Positions 28,581-37,106 of a stretch of DNA of 64,000 bases are shown piece after piece (positions within the stretch are counted from its first letter, which is position 1; the number at the start of each line of letters is the position of its first letter). The DNA comes from Serpentinimonas maccroryi (GTDB lineage: Bacteria; Pseudomonadota; Gammaproteobacteria; Burkholderiales; Burkholderiaceae_C): positions 558,001 through 622,000 of the forward strand of contig NZ_AP014569.1 in assembly GCF_000828915.1 (NCBI RefSeq), written 5' to 3'. The notes under the pieces are model-generated. The model had not been told where the DNA came from. It made no database searches and saw only the letters and a program-made list of their open reading frames with translations. The translations under genes and the position numbers were made by a program.

Positions 28581-28589
28581 AAGTATATT

Positions 28590-29618
28590 ATGTTTTCAAA
28601 AAAAAACCTTTTAATTTCTGGCGGCACCGGCTCCTTCGGCAACGCTGTCCTGCGTCGCTTCATAGATTCGGACCTACACGAAATCCGTATCCTGAGCCGC
28701 GATGAAAAAAAACAAGACGACTTGCGCAAAAAGTACAACAACCCCAAGCTTAAGTTCTACATTGGGGATGTGCGCGATTATCAGTCGGTGTTAAATGCTG
28801 TTCGTGGGGTGGACTACATTTACCACGCAGCAGCGCTCAAGCAGGTTCCATCTTGCGAGTTTCACCCGCTCGAGGCCGTCAAGACCAATGTGCTGGGCAC
28901 CGAGAATGTGCTAGAGGCCGCCATCAACTGCGGCGTCAAGCGCGTGGTGGTGCTGAGCACCGACAAAGCGGTGTACCCCATCAACGCCATGGGCATCAGC
29001 AAGGCGATGATGGAAAAGGTGGCCGTGGCCAAGTCGCGCAGCAGCAACGGCACCGTGATCAATGTCACCCGCTACGGCAATGTGATGTGTTCGCGCGGCT
29101 CAGTCATTCCGCTGTTCACCCACCAGATCCGGGCGGGCCAAGCCCTTACCCTCACCGATCCTGCCATGACGCGCTTCATGATGACGCTGGACGACGCGGT
29201 GGACTTGGTGCTGTTTGCATTTGAGCATGGGCAGCCAGGCGAGATTTTTGTGCAAAAGGCACCGGCAGCCACCATCGAGGTGTTGGCGCAGGCGCTTACG
29301 GGTCTGCTAGGTGTGCCCAACCACCCCATCAACGTGATTGGCACCCGCCACGGTGAAAAGCTGTACGAGGTGTTGCTAAGCCGCGAAGAGATGGTCTCGG
29401 CTGAAGATCTAGGGGGTTACTTTCGGGTGCCGCCCGACCTGCGCGACCTGAACTATGGCAAATACGTAGAGCAGGGCGATGTAAAGGTATCTGAAGCGGT
29501 GGAGTACAACTCGCACAACACCACGCGCTTGGATGTGGCTGGCATGCAGGCGCTCTTGATGAAGCTGCGTTTTATGCAGGCCGCTGTGCGCGGTGATCTG
29601 GTTGAGCCCGAGGAATGA
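28590..29618 (+). CDS. fnlA: UDP-GlcNAc 4,6-dehydratase/5-epimerase (FnlA/WbjB/CapE)
   Basis: A 342-residue extended short-chain dehydrogenase. The NAD-binding GGTGSFG is at 10-16; YHAAALKQVPSCEFHP and LSTDKAVYPINAMGISK (with the catalytic Lys) are those of the inverting CapE/WbjB dehydratases. It begins UDP-L-FucNAc synthesis from UDP-GlcNAc. GC content rises again from here, so the AT-rich import ends near 28610. It is followed four bases later by fnlB. Confidence 0.88.
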   Translation: MFSKKNLLISGGTGSFGNAVLRRFIDSDLHEIRILSRDEKKQDDLRKKYNNPKLKFYIGDVRDYQSVLNAVRGVDYIYHAAALKQVPSCEFHPLEAVKTNVLGTENVLEAAINCGVKRVVVLSTDKAVYPINAMGISKAMMEKVAVAKSRSSNGTVINVTRYGNVMCSRGSVIPLFTHQIRAGQALTLTDPAMTRFMMTLDDAVDLVLFAFEHGQPGEIFVQKAPAATIEVLAQALTGLLGVPNHPINVIGTRHGEKLYEVLLSREEMVSAEDLGGYFRVPPDLRDLNYGKYVEQGDVKVSEAVEYNSHNTTRLDVAGMQALLMKLRFMQAAVRGDLVEPEE

Positions 29619-29622
29619 TGGC

Positions 29623-30756
29623 ATGAGCACGACAACACGCCGCGTGCTCGTCACCGGCGCACATGGATTTATAGGCAAAAACCTCGTGGTGCGGCTGGGC
29701 GAGTTGCCCGGTGTTGCCGCGTGCACCTTTGTACGCGGCGACTCGCCAGCAGCCTTGCCCGCTTTGGTGGCGCAGGCCGATGCGGTGGTGCACCTGGCCG
29801 GTGAGAACCGCCCACTGGATGAAGGCGCTTTTGCAGCGGTAAACACCGGGCTGACGGTTGCGCTGTGTGAGGCAATTGCCCACAAGGTGCGCACCAGCGG
29901 TGTGCGCGTGCCTTTGCTGCTGGCATCATCCGCTCAGGCAGAGCGCGACAACCCCTATGGCCGCAGCAAACGGGCAGCCGAGCAGGCAGTAGCGGCACTG
30001 GCCGATGCCACAGGCAACCCGTGCACGGTGTTTCGCCTGCCCGGGGTGTTCGGCAAGTGGTGCAGACCCAATTACAACTCAGTGGTGGCCACCTTTTGCC
30101 ACAACTTGGCGCGGGGCCTACCCATTCAGGTTAACGACCCTTCTGCCAGCGTGCGGCTGGTGTATGTGGACGATGTGGTAGCGGCGTTCATGGCTGCACT
30201 AGAAGCCCCGGCGGCGGGTTTGTCGCAGGGCGTGGTGCAGCCAGAATACGGGGTCACACTGGGCGATTTGGCGGCGCAAATTCGAGCTTTTAACGACTGC
30301 CGCACCAGCTTGCAAACCGAGCGCGTGGGCACGGGCTTTGTGCGGGCGCTGTACGCGACTTACGTGAGCTATTTACCACCCGAGAAGTTTGCCTACGAAG
30401 TGCCCCAGCATGCCGACCCCCGCGGTGTTTTTGTGGAAGTACTCAAAACCGCCGACAGCGGCCAATTTAGCTATTTCACAGCCCACCCCGGCATCACTCG
30501 TGGCGGGCATTACCACCACACCAAGACCGAGAAGTTTCTGGTCATCAAAGGTGAGGCCTTGTTTAAGTTCCGGCACCTGATCAGCGGCGAGATGGTTGAG
30601 CTGCACACCCGGGGCGACAAGCCCCAGGTGGTGGATACGATTCCTGGCTGGGTGCACGACATCACCAACGTGGGCCAAGACGAGATGATTGTGATGCTCT
30701 GGGCCAATGAAAACTTTGACCGACTCAAGCCGGACACCGTTGCCAGCAAGGTATAA
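29623..30756 (+). CDS. fnlB: UDP-2-acetamido-2,6-dideoxy-hexulose reductase (FnlB/WbjC/CapF)
   Basis: A 377-residue two-domain enzyme, as CapF. The N-terminal NAD(P) reductase has VTGAHGFIGKNL (9-20) and YGRSKRAAE; the C-terminal cupin (about 255-370) has HPGITRGGHYHHTKTEKFLV, a His cluster for zinc. Second step of the UDP-L-FucNAc pathway. ATG 29623 gives the standard N-terminus. Followed by fnlC with three bases between. Confidence 0.88.
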   Translation: MSTTTRRVLVTGAHGFIGKNLVVRLGELPGVAACTFVRGDSPAALPALVAQADAVVHLAGENRPLDEGAFAAVNTGLTVALCEAIAHKVRTSGVRVPLLLASSAQAERDNPYGRSKRAAEQAVAALADATGNPCTVFRLPGVFGKWCRPNYNSVVATFCHNLARGLPIQVNDPSASVRLVYVDDVVAAFMAALEAPAAGLSQGVVQPEYGVTLGDLAAQIRAFNDCRTSLQTERVGTGFVRALYATYVSYLPPEKFAYEVPQHADPRGVFVEVLKTADSGQFSYFTAHPGITRGGHYHHTKTEKFLVIKGEALFKFRHLISGEMVELHTRGDKPQVVDTIPGWVHDITNVGQDEMIVMLWANENFDRLKPDTVASKV

Positions 30757-30759
30757 GCA

Positions 30760-31896
30760 GTGAAGAAACTTAAAGTCATGTCGGTAGTGGGCACACGGCC
30801 CGAGATCATCCGCCTCTCGCGCGTGTTGGCAGCGCTGGATGCGCATTGCGAGCATGTGCTGGTGCACACGGGCCAGAACTACGATTACGAGCTCAACCAA
30901 GTATTTTTTGACGACCTAGGCGTTCGCAAGCCCGATTATTTTTTGAGCAGCGCGCGAGGCAGCACGGGCGCAGCCAACACCATTGGCAACTTGATCACGG
31001 CTGTGGATGGCGTTCTGGCGCAGGTGCAGCCCGAAGCCATGCTGGTGCTGGGCGACACCAACAGCTGCCTGTCGGTGATTCCGGCCAAACGGCGCAAAGT
31101 GCCTATTTTCCACATGGAAGCGGGCAACCGCTGCTTTGACCAGCGCGTGCCCGAGGAAACCAACCGCCGCATTGTGGACCATACGGCCGACATCAACCTC
31201 ACCTACAGCACCATTGCCCGCGACTACCTGCTGCGCGAGGGCCTGCCACCCGACCAAGTAATCAAGACCGGCAGCCCGATGTACGAGGTGCTGCACCACT
31301 ATCTGCCGCAGATCAAGGCATCCGATGCCGTGCACCGTTTGGGTTTGCAGCCCGAGCAGTACTTTGTGGTGAGCGCGCACCGCGAAGAGAACATCGAATC
31401 GGACCAAGCGTTCACCAAGCTGGTGGCTGTGCTCAACGCGCTGGCGCAAGACCACGGCTTGCCGGTGGTGGTATCGACCCACCCCCGCACGCAGAAGCGG
31501 ATAGACGCAACCGGTTCACAATTTCACCCGTTGGTGCGCTTGCTCAAGCCCTTGGGGTTTCACGATTATGTGAACCTGCAAATGCAGGCCAAAGCGGTGC
31601 TGTCTGACAGCGGCACCATCAACGAAGAATCGTCTATCCTCAACTTTCCGGCCCTAAACCTGCGCGAGGCCCACGAACGCCCCGAAGGCATGGAAGAAGC
31701 CGCCGTGATGATGGTGGGCCTAGAGGTAGAGCGCGTGCACCAAGGCTTGGCCATTCTGGCCACACAACCGCGAGGCGCCGACCGCAGCCTGCGCCTGGTG
31801 GCCGATTACAGCATGCCCAACGTGAGCGCCAAGGTGGTGCGGATCATCCACAGCTACACCGACTACGTGAACCGCGTGGTGTGGAAAAAGTATTGA
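30760..31896 (+). CDS. fnlC: UDP-N-acetylglucosamine 2-epimerase type, FnlC/WbjD/CapG
   Basis: A 378-residue non-hydrolysing 2-epimerase of the WecB fold. VVGTRPEIIRLSRVL, VLVHTGQNYDYELN, HMEAGNRCFDQRVPEETNRR and SDSGTINEESSIL are the usual active-site blocks. The variant N-terminus and the neighbours fnlA and fnlB identify it as the last enzyme to UDP-L-FucNAc. GTG start at 30760. Confidence 0.88.
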   Translation: MKKLKVMSVVGTRPEIIRLSRVLAALDAHCEHVLVHTGQNYDYELNQVFFDDLGVRKPDYFLSSARGSTGAANTIGNLITAVDGVLAQVQPEAMLVLGDTNSCLSVIPAKRRKVPIFHMEAGNRCFDQRVPEETNRRIVDHTADINLTYSTIARDYLLREGLPPDQVIKTGSPMYEVLHHYLPQIKASDAVHRLGLQPEQYFVVSAHREENIESDQAFTKLVAVLNALAQDHGLPVVVSTHPRTQKRIDATGSQFHPLVRLLKPLGFHDYVNLQMQAKAVLSDSGTINEESSILNFPALNLREAHERPEGMEEAAVMMVGLEVERVHQGLAILATQPRGADRSLRLVADYSMPNVSAKVVRIIHSYTDYVNRVVWKKY

Positions 31897-31903
31897 GCTA
31901 GCT

Positions 31904-33139
31904 TTGCGGATTCTGGTTGTCAGCCAGTACTTCTGGCCAGAAAATTTTCGCGTCAATGACCTGGTGAAAGAGTGGGTGCAGCGTGGCCATCAGGTGACGG
32001 TGCTCACCGGCATTCCCAATTACCCGGCGGGCAAGGTGTTCGATGCCTACCGGGACCAGCCCAGCGATTTCGCCTCATTCGAAGGTGCCGAAGTGGTGCG
32101 TGTGCCCATGCTGCCGCGTGATAGCGGTGGTTTGCGCCTGATGTTGAATTACCTGAGCTTTGTGGTGGGCGGTGGCGTTTTTGGAACCTGGCGCTTGCGG
32201 GGCAAACCAGCCGATGTGATTTTTGTGTTCGAACCTTCGCCCGTGACAGTAGGGCTGCCGGCGGTGTGGTTGGGCAAGATCAAGAATGCGCCGGTGATGT
32301 TCTGGGCGCTGGACTTGTGGCCAGAAACCCTGGCCGCCATAGGCGTGGTGCGTTCGCCCCGGGTGCTGGGTTGGGTGGGGCACTTGGTGCGCTACATCTA
32401 CAACCGCTGCACCTTGGTGTTGGGGCAGTCGAGAGGCTTTCTGGGCAGCATTGCCCGCTATTGCGATGACAAAGCCAAGATCCGTTACTTCCCCAGTTGG
32501 GCGGAGGACGTGTTCATGGACGACAGCGTCAAGCCAGCCCCGGAGGTGCCTGAATGGACTGATGGCTTCACCGTGGTGTTCGCCGGCAACATTGGCGAAG
32601 CGCAAGACATGCCGGCGGTGCTGGACGCCGCAGAGCGACTGAAAGACAACGCCAGCATTCGCTGGGTGATTGTGGGTGATGGGCGCAAGTCCGACTGGCT
32701 GCAAGCCGAGGTTGCGCGACGTGGATTGGTTAAACAGGTGCTGCTGCCAGGTCGTTTCCCCGTGGAGCGTATGCCGTCGTTTTACGCCCATGCCGATGCA
32801 CTGCTGGTCTCGTTGAAGCGCGACCCGGTATTCAGCATGACGATACCTGGCAAGGTGCAGTCGTACCTGATGGCCGGGATTCCCTTGTTGGGTATGTTGG
32901 ATGGGGAGGGTGCGGCTGTGATCCGTGATGCCCAGGCTGGCCTGACCTGCGAGGCAGGCGATGGCGCTGGCTTGGCTCAAGCAGTGTTGGCTTTGGCCGC
33001 CATGCCAACGGCCGAGAGAAAGCAGAGGGGGGTGAATGGGCGGAATTACGCCCAGCAAGAGTTTGGTCGTGCCCAATTGATGGACCGCCTAGAGGCGCTG
33101 TTGGCTGAGGCCGTGACCATCCGCAAAGCCAAGGCTTGA
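31904..33139 (+). CDS. wbuB: Glycosyltransferase family 4, WbuB-like (L-FucNAc transferase)
   Basis: A 411-residue GT-B enzyme. The N-terminus MRILVVSQYFWPENFRVNDL and GIPNYPAGKVF are those of the WbuB family, which is found next to fnlABC and moves L-FucNAc. The C-terminal donor domain has VFAGNIGEAQDMP and a late PGKVQSYLMAGIP with the catalytic acidic region. TTG start at 31904. After it, the beginning of another gene (33151) is cut by a decayed IS. Confidence 0.82.
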   Translation: MRILVVSQYFWPENFRVNDLVKEWVQRGHQVTVLTGIPNYPAGKVFDAYRDQPSDFASFEGAEVVRVPMLPRDSGGLRLMLNYLSFVVGGGVFGTWRLRGKPADVIFVFEPSPVTVGLPAVWLGKIKNAPVMFWALDLWPETLAAIGVVRSPRVLGWVGHLVRYIYNRCTLVLGQSRGFLGSIARYCDDKAKIRYFPSWAEDVFMDDSVKPAPEVPEWTDGFTVVFAGNIGEAQDMPAVLDAAERLKDNASIRWVIVGDGRKSDWLQAEVARRGLVKQVLLPGRFPVERMPSFYAHADALLVSLKRDPVFSMTIPGKVQSYLMAGIPLLGMLDGEGAAVIRDAQAGLTCEAGDGAGLAQAVLALAAMPTAERKQRGVNGRNYAQQEFGRAQLMDRLEALLAEAVTIRKAKA

Positions 33140-33150
33140 AAGACAAAAAG

Positions 33151-33171
33151 ATGATTTTGGTAACGGGAGCC
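33151..33171 (+). pseudogene. Start of an NAD-dependent sugar epimerase gene, cut by IS remnant
   Basis: ATG 33151 codes MILVTGA, the first seven residues of a Rossmann-type epimerase/dehydratase (usually VTGAxGFIG), just 11 bases after wbuB. The next codons belong to the right end of the IS3 remnant. The rest of the gene is gone; a full epimerase gene of the same class lies at 34491-35540. Confidence 0.5.
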
Positions 33172-33177
33172 ATACGG

Positions 33178-33700
33178 TACATTTCAAGCAACTTGTCGCG
33201 TCCTCAAGCAGCCATGGGATGCATAATGCTGTGCGCGTCAGGGCAGCGTTTTGCACCTCAGTTCGTTCAGGGTTGAGGGTGACGGTTTTGATGAGTGACC
33301 AGTCGCGCGTGGGGCCAGACCAGCGCAGCGGGTTGTCTTCGCGGTCTTGGGCGTAGAGGGCGTGGGTCCGGCATGGCGCTGCGCCGGCGTGACGCCAGCG
33401 TATGCCACTGTGGCGGTGCTCATGGTTGTACCAATGCATGAAATCGCTCGCCCACTGGCGCGCAGCCTGCAAGTCGGCAAACAACCCTGCTTCGGGGTAC
33501 TGCGGCCTGTACTTGGCGGTGCGAAACAAGCTTTCCACAAAGGCGTTGTCGTCGCTGACGCGGGGGCGCGAGTACGAAGGCTTGACACCCAGCCAGTGCA
33601 GCATCGCCAGCACGGTGGTGGCCTTGAGCGTGGCGCCATTGTCGCCGTGCAGCACGGGCTTGTCGGCCGGCGCATGCCAAGATAGTTGCCGCCTGAATCC
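33178..33700 (-). mobile_element. Decayed IS3-family remnant (OrfB C-terminal half)
   Basis: On the minus strand from about 33668 down, the DDE half of an OrfB related to the 25762 copy can be read: PVLHGDNGATLKATTVLAML, then SDDNAFVESLFRTAKYRPQ and HWYNHEHRHSG, with a change at RWRHAGAAP and a new end. The N-terminal half and OrfA are missing. Both borders resemble the IS right end: AAGATAGTTGCCGCCTGAAT at 33679-33698 and a weaker copy near 33178-33196. It separates wbuB from the next gene. Confidence 0.75.
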
Positions 33701-33717
33701 CGTGCGCCAAGTGTATC

Positions 33718-34491
33718 TTGACTATTTTGTTCATTGCCTCCAATCTCCTATCCGCTATCACCCAGCCCATGTTTTGGCTGGCGCTGTGGTGGGGTCTGGC
33801 CTTGCTGGTGCTGTGGCGCCGCCGTGTGCTGGGCATGTCTATGCTTTGGGCGGGTTTGGTGGTGTTGGGTTTGCTGGGGTTCATGGCGCTGCCCGATGCG
33901 TTGCTGCGGCCACTCGAGAACCGCTACGCTGCGCCGCCCGCGCACACCGTGGGGCAGCATGTGGGTGTGATTGTGCTGGGTGGGGCCACCGGGCATCCAA
34001 GCAGTTTTGCGGCCCACGGCCAAGTGCCCCTGGGCGATGCAGCCGAGCGCATGACGGCGCCGCTGTATTTGATGCGCCAGCACCCTACACTGGAGCTGGT
34101 ATTTTCGGGTGGCGAAGGGCGGCTGCTGCCCACCGGCACGACCGAGGCCGAGCTGGCAGGCGTGTTTTTTGCGCAGCAGGGGCTGGACATGCGCCGCGTG
34201 CACCTTGAAGGCGGCGCCCGCAACACGCGCGAAAACGCCATCAAGGTGGCGCAACTGCTGGGGCCGCGCTGCCAGCAGCCTTGGCTACTGCTCACATCGG
34301 CCTGGCATATGCCCCGCGCCATGGCCGAGTTTCAGGCGCAGGGCTGCCGCGTGACACCCTATCCGGTGGACTTTCGCACGGGCACCAGCACGCCGCTCAC
34401 CGAGTATTCATTGGCCCGTAGCCTGCTGCGCTGGCAAACGGCTTTGCACGAGTGGCTGGGGCTGCTGGTGTATGGCCTTACGCGCGGTTGA
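33718..34491 (+). CDS. YdcF/ElyC/SanA-like DUF218 membrane protein
   Basis: A 257-residue protein with two N-terminal hydrophobic segments (about 15-35 and 38-58) and a periplasmic DUF218 domain: VGVIVLGGATG, LELVFSGGEGRLL, EGGARNTRENAIKVAQLL and LLTSAWHMPRAMAEF. E. coli ElyC and SanA of this family influence envelope polysaccharide and barrier function. The TTG start at 33718 is uncertain since IS DNA adjoins it; ATG 33771 would lose the first membrane segment. The stop overlaps the next start by one base. Confidence 0.72.
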   Translation: MTILFIASNLLSAITQPMFWLALWWGLALLVLWRRRVLGMSMLWAGLVVLGLLGFMALPDALLRPLENRYAAPPAHTVGQHVGVIVLGGATGHPSSFAAHGQVPLGDAAERMTAPLYLMRQHPTLELVFSGGEGRLLPTGTTEAELAGVFFAQQGLDMRRVHLEGGARNTRENAIKVAQLLGPRCQQPWLLLTSAWHMPRAMAEFQAQGCRVTPYPVDFRTGTSTPLTEYSLARSLLRWQTALHEWLGLLVYGLTRG

Positions 34492-35540
34492 TGAGCCGCA
34501 GCTTTGAGCACAAACCGGCCGGCGGCCCAATCCTCCACATGACATCAAACCCACCCAACTCCAGCACCCCCAACACCACCAGCACCCGCACAGGCGTTTT
34601 GATCACCGGCGTATCCGGCTTTGTGGGCCAAGCGCTCGAGCGCCGTTTGCACGATGCTGGGTTTGCGGTATCGGGCAGCGCGCGGCACGAGCACCGCATG
34701 GCGGGCGGCGCACTGGCCGGGGTGGCGCAGCTGCACACCAGCCAAGATTGGTCTGGCTTGTTGCGCGGGTGCAGCGCCGTGGTGCACTTGGCGGCGCGGG
34801 TGCACATCATGCACGACACGGCGCCCGATCCGCTGGCCGCCTTTCGCGCAGCCAACACGGCTGGCACCCTGCACCTGGCGCAGCAGGCCGTGGCGGCGGG
34901 GGTGCGGCGCTTTGTGTTTGTGAGCACGGCCAAGGTCAACGGCGAGCACACCGCCGCCGGGCGCCCCTTTCGCCACGACGACCTGCCCCAGCCCGAAGAC
35001 GCTTATGCCGTGTCGAAGCACGAGGCCGAGCAGGGTTTGCGCGCGCTGGCGGCTGCCAGCGGCCTAGAGCTGGTGATCGTGCGCCCGCCCTTGGTCTATG
35101 GGCCGGGCGTGAAGGCCAACTTTGCCGCCCTGATGCGCGCGGTGCAGCGCGGCTGGCCCTTGCCCCTGGGGCTGGCGCACAGCAACCGGCGCAGTTTTGT
35201 GGGCCTAGACAACCTCGTGGATTTGCTCTGCACCTGCCTAGAGCACCCGGCTGCGGCCAACCAGACCTTTATGGTCAGCGACGGCCACGACCTGTCCACC
35301 GCCGAGCTGCTGCAGCGCATGGGCGTGGCCTTGGGCCGCCCGGCGCGCTTGTGGCCCGTGTCCACTGGGAGCCTGATGGCGGCAGCGGCCGTGCTGGGCC
35401 AGCGCGAGAAGGCGCGGCGCCTGCTGGGCAATTTGCAGCTAGACATTGCCCACACCTGCACCACCCTGGGCTGGAGCCCGCCGGTTTCGGTGGATGAGGG
35501 CTTGAGGCGCGCAGCGGCCGGCATGGGGGCGGCTGCATGA
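34491..35540 (+). CDS. NAD-dependent 4-epimerase/reductase, WbpV/WreQ-like
   Basis: A 349-residue extended SDR: LITGVSGFVGQALERRL for NAD binding, VHLAARVHIMHD, FVSTAKVNGEHT, and YAVSKHEAE with the catalytic Tyr-Lys. HIMHD and VNGE are typical of the WbpV/WbpK group that reduces UDP-4-keto-6-deoxy-GlcNAc to UDP-QuiNAc. WbpM, which makes that substrate, lies at 38095, and a PglC-like transferase follows at once. ATG 34491 is taken; ATG 34539 is an alternative that trims a low-complexity N-terminus. Confidence 0.75.
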   Translation: MSRSFEHKPAGGPILHMTSNPPNSSTPNTTSTRTGVLITGVSGFVGQALERRLHDAGFAVSGSARHEHRMAGGALAGVAQLHTSQDWSGLLRGCSAVVHLAARVHIMHDTAPDPLAAFRAANTAGTLHLAQQAVAAGVRRFVFVSTAKVNGEHTAAGRPFRHDDLPQPEDAYAVSKHEAEQGLRALAAASGLELVIVRPPLVYGPGVKANFAALMRAVQRGWPLPLGLAHSNRRSFVGLDNLVDLLCTCLEHPAAANQTFMVSDGHDLSTAELLQRMGVALGRPARLWPVSTGSLMAAAAVLGQREKARRLLGNLQLDIAHTCTTLGWSPPVSVDEGLRRAAAGMGAAA

Positions 35541-36097
35541 AGCGCGGTTTTGATTTGGTGCTGGCTGTGCTGGCCGCCCTAGTGCTGCTGCTGCCGCTGG
35601 CGCTGGTGGCCCTAGCGGTGCGCCTGACTTCGCCCGGGCCGGCCCTGTACTGGAGCGAGCGCGTCGGGCGCAACAACCGCAACTTTTACATGCCCAAGTT
35701 TCGCAGCATGCGCACCGACACCCCGGCCGTGGCCACGCACCTGCTCACCGACCCGCAGCGCTGGCTCACACCCATCGGCCCCTTTTTGCGCCGCAGCAGC
35801 CTCGACGAACTGCCCCAGATCTGGAGCATCCTCAAGGGCGATATGAGCTTTGTGGGGCCGCGCCCGGCGCTATTCAACCAGCACGACCTGATCGCGTTGC
35901 GCACCCAAGCCGGCGTGCACCACCTGCAACCCGGCCTGACCGGCTGGGCCCAAGTAAACGGCCGCGACGAACTGCCCATCCCCATAAAGGTGCGCTACGA
36001 CGCCGAATACGCCCAGCGCCAATCGCTGGCTTTTGACATCCAAATCCTATGGCTCACGGCACTCAAGGTGCTGCGGCGGGACGGGGTGGCGCATTGA
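35537..36097 (+). CDS. Initiating sugar-phosphate transferase (PglC-like)
   Basis: A 186-residue monotopic phosphoglycosyl transferase, the small-domain form as in PglC. It has an N-terminal re-entrant helix (LVLAVLAALVLLLPLALVAL), GPALYWSERVGRNN, FRSMRTD, the catalytic DELPQIWSIL Asp-Glu pair, and FVGPRPAL followed by GLTGWAQVNGRDEL. It loads the first sugar-1-phosphate on undecaprenyl phosphate. With WbpM and the 4-reductase nearby, QuiNAc is the likely first sugar. Its start overlaps the reductase stop (ATGA). Confidence 0.88.
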   Translation: MKRGFDLVLAVLAALVLLLPLALVALAVRLTSPGPALYWSERVGRNNRNFYMPKFRSMRTDTPAVATHLLTDPQRWLTPIGPFLRRSSLDELPQIWSILKGDMSFVGPRPALFNQHDLIALRTQAGVHHLQPGLTGWAQVNGRDELPIPIKVRYDAEYAQRQSLAFDIQILWLTALKVLRRDGVAH

Positions 36098-36168
36098 GTG
36101 CACATACCATGCAGGCGACGAGGTGCGCGGCTCTACGCGCATGCCAACGGGCAGAATCAAAGCCGATG

Positions 36169-36190
36169 TAAGATTGCATCAAATTTGATG
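36169..36190 (+). promoter_or_regulatory. -10 box and palindromic operator of the VapB-like gene
   Basis: TAAGAT (36169-36174) is a likely -10, directly followed by the perfect 14-bp palindrome CATCAAATTTGATG (36177-36190), 12 bases before the chosen ATG. A palindrome at the transcription start suits autorepression by a ribbon-helix-helix antitoxin. Confidence 0.5.
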
Positions 36191-36202
36191 ACTAAAACCG
36201 CC

Positions 36203-36415
36203 ATGCGAACCACCATCACCATCGACGATGCCTTGTACCAGCGCGCCTTGGAAGTGGCTGACCCCGGCATGGACAAGTCCGATCTGTTTCGCGAGGCCGT
36301 GATGACATTTGTGCGCATTCAGGCGGCGCGACGTCTGGCTGCGCTGGGCGGCTCTGCCCCGAATATGGATGAAGTGCCCAGAAGGCAAGAGGCTGTCCCA
36401 TGCCCTCTTGATTAA
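36203..36415 (+). CDS. VapB-like antitoxin without its toxin
   Basis: A 70-residue ribbon-helix-helix protein: RTTITIDDALYQRALEV, KSDLFREAVMTFVRIQAARRLAALGGSAP. This matches antitoxins of VapBC modules up to MDEVPRRQ, where the family normally ends and VapC begins by overlap. Here the sequence runs into EAVPCPLD and no PIN-domain toxin follows. An in-frame ATG at 36188 lies in the palindrome and is less likely the start. Confidence 0.7.
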   Translation: MRTTITIDDALYQRALEVADPGMDKSDLFREAVMTFVRIQAARRLAALGGSAPNMDEVPRRQEAVPCPLD

Positions 36416-36429
36416 GGAGCGGTTTCAAG

Positions 36430-36630
36430 ATGACTTCATCAAAATCTTCGGTATTGAGCCCGAGGCCCTTACAGCCAACGAAGCCCGCTAACTTGTGGGT
36501 TTCCGATCAATTGACGAAATCCGAGATTGCCTTGCTAAGGCAAGGCAAGAGATCGATCGCCGATTACGTTCAAAGGGAATTTCCAGACCGGGAAGCCTTG
36601 AGACGGGCCTGCAAGCAGATTCCTAGCTAA
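36430..36630 (+). CDS. Small hypothetical protein, possibly a fragment
   Basis: A 66-residue frame with an N-terminus rich in Ser and Pro, then LTKSEIALLRQGKRSIADYVQREF. A second frame over its start reads KERFQDDFIKIFGIEPEAL. I do not recognise either. Lying between a toxin-less antitoxin and a damaged DUF433 module, it may be gene debris. Confidence 0.3.
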   Translation: MTSSKSSVLSPRPLQPTKPANLWVSDQLTKSEIALLRQGKRSIADYVQREFPDREALRRACKQIPS

Positions 36631-36669
36631 CTGTCACATCCCGGACGATCATTCGATGTGGAGCACGCG

Positions 36670-36870
36670 ATGGATCGCATCACTTTAGAACCAGGCAAGC
36701 GTGGTGGCAGGCCCTGCATCAGAGGCTTGAGGATTTCTGTGAACGACGTCCTTTCTATGCTGTCGAGTGGCATGTCACAACAGGATGTGCTGGACGATTT
36801 TCCGGAGCTGACGGAGCAGGACATCATGGCCGTGCTGGCCTATGCGGCAGACCGGGAACACCGGGTCTAG
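36670..36870 (+). CDS. DUF433 antitoxin
   Basis: A 66-residue winged-helix protein of the DUF433 family: RITLEPGKRGGRPCIRGLRI, then SMLSSGMSQQDVLDDFPELTEQDIMAVLAYAAD. These are antitoxin-like partners of DUF5615 (PIN-like) toxins. ATG 36670 is chosen; a GTG at 36658 would add four residues. Its normal partner is present only as a 60-base fragment at 36889. Confidence 0.82.
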   Translation: MDRITLEPGKRGGRPCIRGLRISVNDVLSMLSSGMSQQDVLDDFPELTEQDIMAVLAYAADREHRV

Positions 36871-36888
36871 TCCGCCTCTGACAAAGGG

Positions 36889-36948
36889 GTGTGGATGCGT
36901 GCCAAGGAAGATGGTTTTGTGGTGGTGACGAGGGATGCAGATTTCTAG
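36889..36948 (+). pseudogene. Fragment of a DUF5615 (PIN-like) toxin
   Basis: The reading VWMRAKEDGFVVVTRDADF ends in TAG at 36946. The DGxVVVTxDADF strand is the conserved core of DUF5615 proteins, whose genes directly follow DUF433 genes. Both the N-terminal DxN part and everything after DADF are missing. The remaining 158 bases to the next gene hold nothing I can recognise. Confidence 0.6.
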
Positions 36949-37106
36949 GAGCCGTCCCCAGCTTTACGGCAAATGAGGCCGACGCCGTGCAGCGCGTGCT
37001 GTTGAGCATCTCGGCTCCGTGCTGCGTGGCGAGGACGTTGAGGCGCCGGGCGCGAGGCTGAGCGCTTTCGTGCCAAAAAATGGATGGATCGTGCTAAATT
37101 CTGTAC

